Source: CBFIJI01 sp965662885
Lineage (GTDB): Bacteria; Bacteroidota; Bacteroidia; Flavobacteriales; Flavobacteriaceae
Reading direction: 5' to 3'
Length of the DNA: 10,629 nucleotides
NCBI GenBank assembly: GCA_965662885.1
Contig: CBFIJI010000072.1
Location: forward strand, 1 to 10,629
In this document: one piece after another, positions 6,257 to 10,629 of the stretch
Layout: every line of letters starts with the position of its first letter
Numbering within the stretch: position 1 is the stretch's first letter
The notes under the pieces: model-generated
Databases searched by the model: none
Seen by the model: the letters and a program-made list of their open reading frames with translations, nothing else
Told to the model about the DNA's origin: nothing
Made by a program: the position numbers and the translations under genes

Positions 6257-7582
6257 TTGAAAAACAGTTTGTTTTTTTGGGTGTTGTTTGTCATTTTTTT
6301 GCCTCGGTCGAATGCGCAAGAAACAATTGAATTTACGAGTAAAAAAAGAGTTCAGAAGGTTTCTTTTGAATTGATTAATAACCTTATTACCCTACCAATA
6401 AAGATCAATGATGTCCAATTCCGCTTCATTTTAGATTCTGGAGTGAGTACTACTTTGATGTTTAAAAATCAAAATGTTGATCCGTTTTTTTTTGATCAAG
6501 GGCAAAGCTTTAGCCTAAGTGGTTTGGGGAGAGATGCCTTTGTTAATGCCTCCCTTTCAAAAGGGAATACGATTCAAATGGAAGGACTTTCGGCAACGAA
6601 TCAGGATATTTTAATTATTGATGAAACAAATTTCGAGCTTTCCCAAAGGATGGGGACACAAATTGATGGAATCATTGGTTATTCCCTTTTTAAAAACTTT
6701 GTAGTTCGGATTAATTATTCGAATCAACGTTTAGTATTTTATCAAGCAGGAGAGCTTCCTAAAAGATTTTTAAAAAAAAGTAAAAGTCTTCCTTTGGAGT
6801 TTCACAGAAATAAGCCTTTTGTTAAACTAGAATTTTCTCCTGAAATAGGCAATAATCAAAAAGGATATTTTTTAATAGACTCCGGTTCTAGTGATGCTCT
6901 TTGGTTGTTTAAAAGTGAGAAAATTAAGGTTGCCCCTCCCGTTTTTTATGACTTTATTGGGCGGGGCATCAATGGAAGTATATTTGGTCATCGGGGCAAG
7001 ATTCACCAATTGGAATTTGGACCATTTTCCATGAAAGCAGTTAAGGTAGCTTATCCTGAAATAGCAAGTTTTACAAAGCTTTCGTTTATGAAAGATCGAG
7101 TAGGGAGTATAGGGGGAGAGCTTTTAAAACGGTTTACAGTGATTTTTGATTACAAGAACAAACAATTACTTTTAAAGCCACTTTCTGGCTTAACAGCTCC
7201 TTTTTACTATAATATGAGTGGTATTGAAATACAGCATAGTGGAGTAGAAATGGTTAAGGAGCGTTTGACTAATCCCATGGGGTTACTGATAAATACAGAA
7301 AACAAAACCAAAGGTGTTGAGATTTATATGCGTCCTCAGTTTCGTTTTCAACTGCGTCAACTCATTGAAATATTTTCTATTCGTCCAGATTCACCAGCAG
7401 ATGAAGCAGGTGTAAGGGAGGGTGATTTTCTTTTGCGCATTAATGGAAAAAAAGTTGGTCAATTGGAACTTTACGAAATCATTGCCCTACTTCAGAAAAA
7501 ACCAGGTAAAAAATTGAATTTAGTAATCCGAAGAGGGACAACAATTAAAACCTTTAAATTTCGTCTAAAACCGCTGTTTTAG
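6257..7582 (+). CDS. Exported retropepsin-like aspartic protease with C-terminal PDZ domain
   Basis: 441 residues. An N-terminal signal peptide (MKNSLFFWVLFVIFLPRSNA, cleavage likely after A20) predicts Sec export. Two related lobes each carry an aspartic-protease signature: FILDSGVST with D60 and FLIDSGSSD with D208. Each is followed by a hydrophobic-Gly pair, DGIIGYSLFKNF (137-148) and GSIGGELLKRF (283-293). The protein therefore appears to supply both catalytic aspartates in one chain, as pepsins do, rather than by dimerising. A PDZ domain (about 366-437) follows, with DSPADEAGVREGDFLLRING. This lobe-lobe-PDZ architecture is one I recall from Bacteroidota proteins of unknown substrate. The start is TTG at 6257: an in-frame TGA at 6251-6253 excludes anything upstream except the ATT codon at 6254. 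It stands alone on its strand. Its stop overlaps that of the DUF1573 gene. Confidence 0.88.
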   Translation: MKNSLFFWVLFVIFLPRSNAQETIEFTSKKRVQKVSFELINNLITLPIKINDVQFRFILDSGVSTTLMFKNQNVDPFFFDQGQSFSLSGLGRDAFVNASLSKGNTIQMEGLSATNQDILIIDETNFELSQRMGTQIDGIIGYSLFKNFVVRINYSNQRLVFYQAGELPKRFLKKSKSLPLEFHRNKPFVKLEFSPEIGNNQKGYFLIDSGSSDALWLFKSEKIKVAPPVFYDFIGRGINGSIFGHRGKIHQLEFGPFSMKAVKVAYPEIASFTKLSFMKDRVGSIGGELLKRFTVIFDYKNKQLLLKPLSGLTAPFYYNMSGIEIQHSGVEMVKERLTNPMGLLINTENKTKGVEIYMRPQFRFQLRQLIEIFSIRPDSPADEAGVREGDFLLRINGKKVGQLELYEIIALLQKKPGKKLNLVIRRGTTIKTFKFRLKPLF

Positions 7583-7588
7583 TTTTCT
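7565..7588 (+). terminator. Candidate intrinsic terminator overlapping the protease stop codon
   Basis: Perfect 7-bp stem CTAAAAC (7565-7571) and GTTTTAG (7576-7582) with the tetraloop CGCT. On the plus strand it is followed by TTTTCT. The stem is weak in G+C, so efficiency is uncertain. The right arm ends with the TAG stop of the protease gene and also contains the complement of the TAA stop of the DUF1573 gene. On the minus strand no T run follows the stem. Confidence 0.45.
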
Positions 7589-7965
7589 GGAAGAACGGTA
7601 CCTCTAATCTTTAAACCGATCATTGGGGTATTCACCGCATTTGAGGTCACCGTAATGGTTTTTCTAAAAGGCCCCTCACGGTTAGTGTCGTATTTTACTT
7701 CGATCTCTCCAGTTTCTCCGGGTTCAATAGGCGTTTCTGGTCGTTTTGGAATGGTACAGCCACAAGATGATTGTACTTTTTGGATGATTAAGGGTTCACC
7801 ACCAGTATTGGTAAAGGTAAAAACACGGCTTCCATCACTGTTTTTAGCAATTTCACCATAATCAATGTTCTCTGTTTCAAAACTGATTGCTGCACCATCT
7901 TGAGCAGTAATAAAAGTACACGTAAGAAGAAGTAAAATTAAGAATAGGGGGGATTTTTTCATCAT
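7579..7965 (-). CDS. Exported single-domain DUF1573 protein
   Basis: 128 residues. The signal peptide MMKKSPLFLILLLLTCTFITA is probably cleaved after A21, leaving a mature protein of about 107 residues. The rest is one DUF1573 domain (about 28-125), predicted as an immunoglobulin-like beta sandwich: FETENIDYGEI, then FTFTNTGGEPLII, the hallmark SSCGCT (66-71; C68 and C70), EPGETGEIEVKYDT, and a closing KIRGTV. The family is abundant in Bacteroidota and has no settled function. The two conserved cysteines may form a disulfide or bind metal, which is inference. Two ATGs are adjacent (7965 and 7962); either start gives a working signal peptide. The gene has its own well-formed promoter and diverges from valS. 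Its 3' end overlaps the convergent protease gene by 4 nt. Confidence 0.92.
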   Translation of the reverse strand: MMKKSPLFLILLLLTCTFITAQDGAAISFETENIDYGEIAKNSDGSRVFTFTNTGGEPLIIQKVQSSCGCTIPKRPETPIEPGETGEIEVKYDTNREGPFRKTITVTSNAVNTPMIGLKIRGTVLPEN

Positions 7966-7978
7966 ATAAGGTTTAATT

Positions 7979-8009
7979 CAAATTTATACATTTCTTTATT
8001 TAAATACAA
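7979..8009 (-). promoter_or_regulatory. Promoter of the DUF1573 gene, Bacteroidota type
   Basis: Read on the minus strand: TTG (8009-8007), a 20-nt spacer, then TAAATTTG (7986-7979). Both boxes match the TTG-N17-23-TAnnTTTG consensus of the Bacteroidota primary sigma factor exactly and the spacing is in range. The -7 box ends 13 nt before the ATG at 7965, implying a very short leader. Confidence 0.65.
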
Positions 8010-8040
8010 GCCAAGACTTTTATTATCGTGAAAGGCTTCT

Positions 8041-8048
8041 TATTTTTG
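8041..8048 (+). promoter_or_regulatory. Candidate -7 element for valS
   Basis: TATTTTTG matches TAnnTTTG exactly and ends 25 nt before the valS ATG, giving a leader of about 20 nt. A clear TTG at the -33 position is not visible, so this is weaker than the divergent DUF1573 promoter. A 5-bp dyad AAGCC (8008-8012) / GGCTT (8034-8038) lies between the two promoters. Confidence 0.45.
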
Positions 8049-8073
8049 TTCATCAAATACCAGACCAAAACAT

Positions 8074-10629
8074 ATGCAGATTCCGCCAAAATTTATATCA
8101 AATTCAATTGAATCCAAATGGTATGCCTATTGGCAGGAGAATAATTTTTTTCATTCTGAACCTGACGAACGAGAAGCCTATACGGTAGTCATTCCACCCC
8201 CTAATGTTACAGGTATATTGCACATGGGACACATGTTAAATAACACCCTTCAAGACATTCTAATTCGTCGTGCACGAATGAAAGGCTACAATGCTTGCTG
8301 GGTTCCTGGAACAGATCACGCTTCTATTGCTACAGAAGCTAAAGTTGTTGCCAAGTTAAAGGCTTCTGGGATTGAAAAAAGTGATTTATCACGTGACGAA
8401 TTTCTTTCCCATGCTTGGGATTGGACTCATGAATACGGTGGGGTAATTTTGGAACAATTAAAAAAATTAGGATGCAGTTGTGATTGGGAGCGAACCAAAT
8501 TTACAATGGATCCGGAGATGTCGGAATCTGTCATCAAAGTTTTTGTTGACCTTTACGAAAAGGGGTTGATTTATCGTGGTTATCGAATGGTAAATTGGGA
8601 TCCTGAAGCACAAACCACCCTCTCCGATGAAGAGGTTATTTATGAAGAAAAACAAGGGAACCTTTACCATATACAATACGCAATAGCGGAAAGTGATCAA
8701 TATGTTACCATTGCCACCACACGCCCAGAAACGCTGTTAGGAGATACCGCTATTTGTATTCATCCCGATGATGAACGTTACCAACATTTAAAAGGGAAGC
8801 AGGCCATTGTTCCCATTTCAGAACGTCAAATTCCTGTGATAACAGATGACTATGTGGATATGGAATTCGGAACGGGATGTTTAAAAGTAACCCCGGCTCA
8901 TGATATCAATGATAAATCCCTAGGTGAAAAGCATCAGTTGGAATTCATTGATATTTTTCATCCTGATGGCCGTTTAAATAAAAATGGATTAGTCTATGAA
9001 GGAATGGATCGTTTTGAGGCGCGAAAACAAATCGTTAAAGCGTTAAAAACATCGGGCATGTTGGTCAAAGTTGAACAACATCTCCATAAAGTAGGAACTT
9101 CCGAACGTACAAAGGCGATTATTGAACCACGAATTTCCGAACAATGGTTTTTGAAAATGGACGATTTGGTTCAACCTGCCATTGACGCTGTTTTAAAGGA
9201 GGACACTATTCAATTGCTGCCAGAAAAATTTAAAAACACCTACCGCCATTGGATGGAAAATATTCGTGATTGGAATATTTCTCGCCAACTTTGGTGGGGG
9301 CAACGTATTCCCGCCTATTATTATGGTGATGGGGCCAATGATTTTGTTGTCGCTGAAACCCCTGAAATAGCCCTTGAAAAAGTGCATTTAAAAACAGGAC
9401 TGTCAACGGTTTCCCTTGACGATTTAAGACAGGAAGATGATGTTTTAGATACTTGGTTTTCTTCATGGTTGTGGCCCATTTCTGTCTTTGACGGCATTCG
9501 AAACCCCAACAACAAAGAGATTAATTATTACTACCCCACACAGGTTTTGGTCACTGGTCCTGATATTTTATTTTTTTGGGTAGCTCGAATGATTATTTCT
9601 GGATATGAATTTAGAAATGAAAAACCCTTTTCAGATGTTTACCTTACCGGACTGGTTCGGGACACCAAAGGACGTAAAATGTCTAAGCAGTTAGGAAATT
9701 CTCCTGATGCTTTAGCCCTTATAGATGATTTTGGAGCTGATGCGGTACGCGTTGGACTGATGCTTAGTTCTGCTGCTGGGAACGATTTACTTTTTGATGA
9801 AAAACTATGCCAACAAGGAAAAAATTTCTCCAATAAAATTTGGAATGCCTACCGTTTAATTGATGGTTGGGAAGTTCAAGAAGGACTAGCAATTCCTAAA
9901 GAGACCCAACAAGCTTTGGATTGGTATGCCAATCAGTTTCAAAAAACCTTAGCGCTGGTGGAAGATCATTTTGACAAATACCGTATTTCAGATGCACTAA
10001 TGGCCATTTATAAACTGATTTGGGACGATTTTTGTTCTTGGTTTTTAGAAATTGTAAAACCACAATATGGCAGTCCTATTCCAGCCGATGTCATTCCAAA
10101 AATATTGGTTTTATTTGAAGACAATTTACGCTTGCTTCATCCATTTATGCCTTTTTTAACGGAGGAGTTGTGGCATTTTATTGCCCAACGATCACCAGAT
10201 CAAGCCTTGATTGTTTCCCAATGGCCAAAACAAAGCCCTTATGATGACAAGTTGTTGGAAGATTTTGATCGCGCTAAAGAAATAGTGGCTGGTGTGCGGA
10301 ATTTTAGAAATGAAAAACAACTTGGATTTAAGGAATTATTGCCTTTACATGTAAGTAATACGGAGCAACCTTTAGCTTTTCATGAGAGTATTTTAAAATT
10401 AGCTTTGCTGGAAAACCTTTATATAGGGGCTATTGATGAAAATGCTCAAGGGGGACGATTTAGAGTTCAAAACTTAGCGTTTTTTATTCCTCTTGTTAGT
10501 AGTTCAGTGAATGAAGAGGAGGAGCGGGAAAAAATGATCACAGAATTAAACTATGCTAAAGGATTTTTGGCCTCCGTAGAAAAAAAGCTTTCTAATGAAC
10601 GTTTTGTGAGTAATGCACCTGAAAAAGTT
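8074..10629 (+). CDS. valS: Valyl-tRNA synthetase, C-terminus cut by window edge
   Basis: Class I synthetase that charges tRNA-Val and hydrolyses mischarged threonyl-tRNA; cytoplasmic. The frame is open for 852 codons to the right edge, with no stop and no frameshift. In order it shows PPPNVTGILHMGH with the HIGH-type motif HMGH (50-53), WVPGTDHASIATE (87-99), the CP1 editing domain with TTRPET (215-220) and GTGCLKVTPAHD (266-277), DWNISRQLWWGQRIP (410-424), and TGPDILFFWVARM. The KMSKS loop reads KMSKQ (535-539), followed by LGNSPD. The alpha-helical anticodon-binding domain (about 600-750) and the start of the C-terminal coiled-coil arm rich in E and K (about 803 on) follow. ValRS of this group is about 875 residues, so roughly 25 are missing. 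No in-frame start lies upstream before a TGA at 8029, so the ATG is secure. Confidence 0.97.
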   Translation, partial: MQIPPKFISNSIESKWYAYWQENNFFHSEPDEREAYTVVIPPPNVTGILHMGHMLNNTLQDILIRRARMKGYNACWVPGTDHASIATEAKVVAKLKASGIEKSDLSRDEFLSHAWDWTHEYGGVILEQLKKLGCSCDWERTKFTMDPEMSESVIKVFVDLYEKGLIYRGYRMVNWDPEAQTTLSDEEVIYEEKQGNLYHIQYAIAESDQYVTIATTRPETLLGDTAICIHPDDERYQHLKGKQAIVPISERQIPVITDDYVDMEFGTGCLKVTPAHDINDKSLGEKHQLEFIDIFHPDGRLNKNGLVYEGMDRFEARKQIVKALKTSGMLVKVEQHLHKVGTSERTKAIIEPRISEQWFLKMDDLVQPAIDAVLKEDTIQLLPEKFKNTYRHWMENIRDWNISRQLWWGQRIPAYYYGDGANDFVVAETPEIALEKVHLKTGLSTVSLDDLRQEDDVLDTWFSSWLWPISVFDGIRNPNNKEINYYYPTQVLVTGPDILFFWVARMIISGYEFRNEKPFSDVYLTGLVRDTKGRKMSKQLGNSPDALALIDDFGADAVRVGLMLSSAAGNDLLFDEKLCQQGKNFSNKIWNAYRLIDGWEVQEGLAIPKETQQALDWYANQFQKTLALVEDHFDKYRISDALMAIYKLIWDDFCSWFLEIVKPQYGSPIPADVIPKILVLFEDNLRLLHPFMPFLTEELWHFIAQRSPDQALIVSQWPKQSPYDDKLLEDFDRAKEIVAGVRNFRNEKQLGFKELLPLHVSNTEQPLAFHESILKLALLENLYIGAIDENAQGGRFRVQNLAFFIPLVSSSVNEEEEREKMITELNYAKGFLASVEKKLSNERFVSNAPEKV

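Noticed and set aside
6250..6330. 26-codon frame from the ATG at 6250 as a separate small gene
   Set aside because: It overlaps the signal-peptide region of the protease gene and resembles no family. It is discussed only as part of the start-site question.
9193..9833. Several minus-strand frames of 64-78 codons opposite valS
   Set aside because: The plus strand carries continuous, motif-rich ValRS here. These frames have no recognisable content and arise from its codon pattern.
1..10629. Mobile elements, CRISPR arrays, tRNA or rRNA genes, defence or toxin-antitoxin modules, biosynthetic clusters
   Set aside because: I looked on both strands and found no transposase, integrase, repeat-spacer pattern, tRNA cloverleaf or such gene set. 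The window is filled by housekeeping and exported-protein genes.

Overview
This window is an AT-rich stretch of chromosome from a member of the Bacteroidota, most likely a marine-type Flavobacteriaceae. Four things point there. The proteins are flavobacterial in style: RsgA opens with a VYRSTGSWYTVK-like N-terminus, ValRS has a KMSKQLGNSPD loop, and there is a short DUF1573 protein with SSCGC. Signal peptides end in NAQ or TAQ. Shine-Dalgarno sites are generally absent in front of genes. Promoter candidates fit the Bacteroidota form TTG-N17-23-TAnnTTTG. The content is housekeeping and looks like core genome. I see no mobile element, CRISPR array, rRNA or tRNA, and no sign of horizontal transfer.

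Layout. (1) Bases 1-2435, minus strand, an apparent operon transcribed right to left: gpmI (glycolytic phosphoglycerate mutase), then a thioredoxin-fold lipoprotein with only one active-site cysteine, then map (methionine aminopeptidase, cut by the left edge). The gaps are 27 and 3 nt. (2) Bases 2525-3908, plus strand: rsgA (30S assembly GTPase, GTG start) and dtd (D-aminoacyl-tRNA deacylase), 1 nt apart. (3) Bases 3911-6133, minus strand: a class I/II PLP aminotransferase followed by murB (peptidoglycan precursor synthesis), 21 nt apart. (4) Bases 6257-7582, plus strand: an exported protein with two aspartic-protease DSG motifs and a C-terminal PDZ domain, apparently starting at TTG. (5) Bases 7579-7965, minus strand: an exported DUF1573 protein. 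(6) Base 8074 to the right edge, plus strand: valS, 852 codons visible and the extreme C-terminus missing.

Several genes serve translation (map, rsgA, dtd, valS), and others serve central metabolism and cell-wall synthesis (gpmI, the aminotransferase, murB). The three exported proteins (thioredoxin-like lipoprotein, protease-PDZ, DUF1573) are the least understood.

The genome is very compact. Both convergent junctions have essentially no intergenic DNA: 2 nt between dtd and murB, and a 4-nt overlap between the protease and DUF1573 genes. At each junction a hairpin followed by a T-rich run on the plus strand lies inside coding sequence. These junctions, the TTG start beside a T7 run, and the purine-rich leader of the aminotransferase are the points most worth checking. 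I do not see a convincing undescribed multi-gene system.
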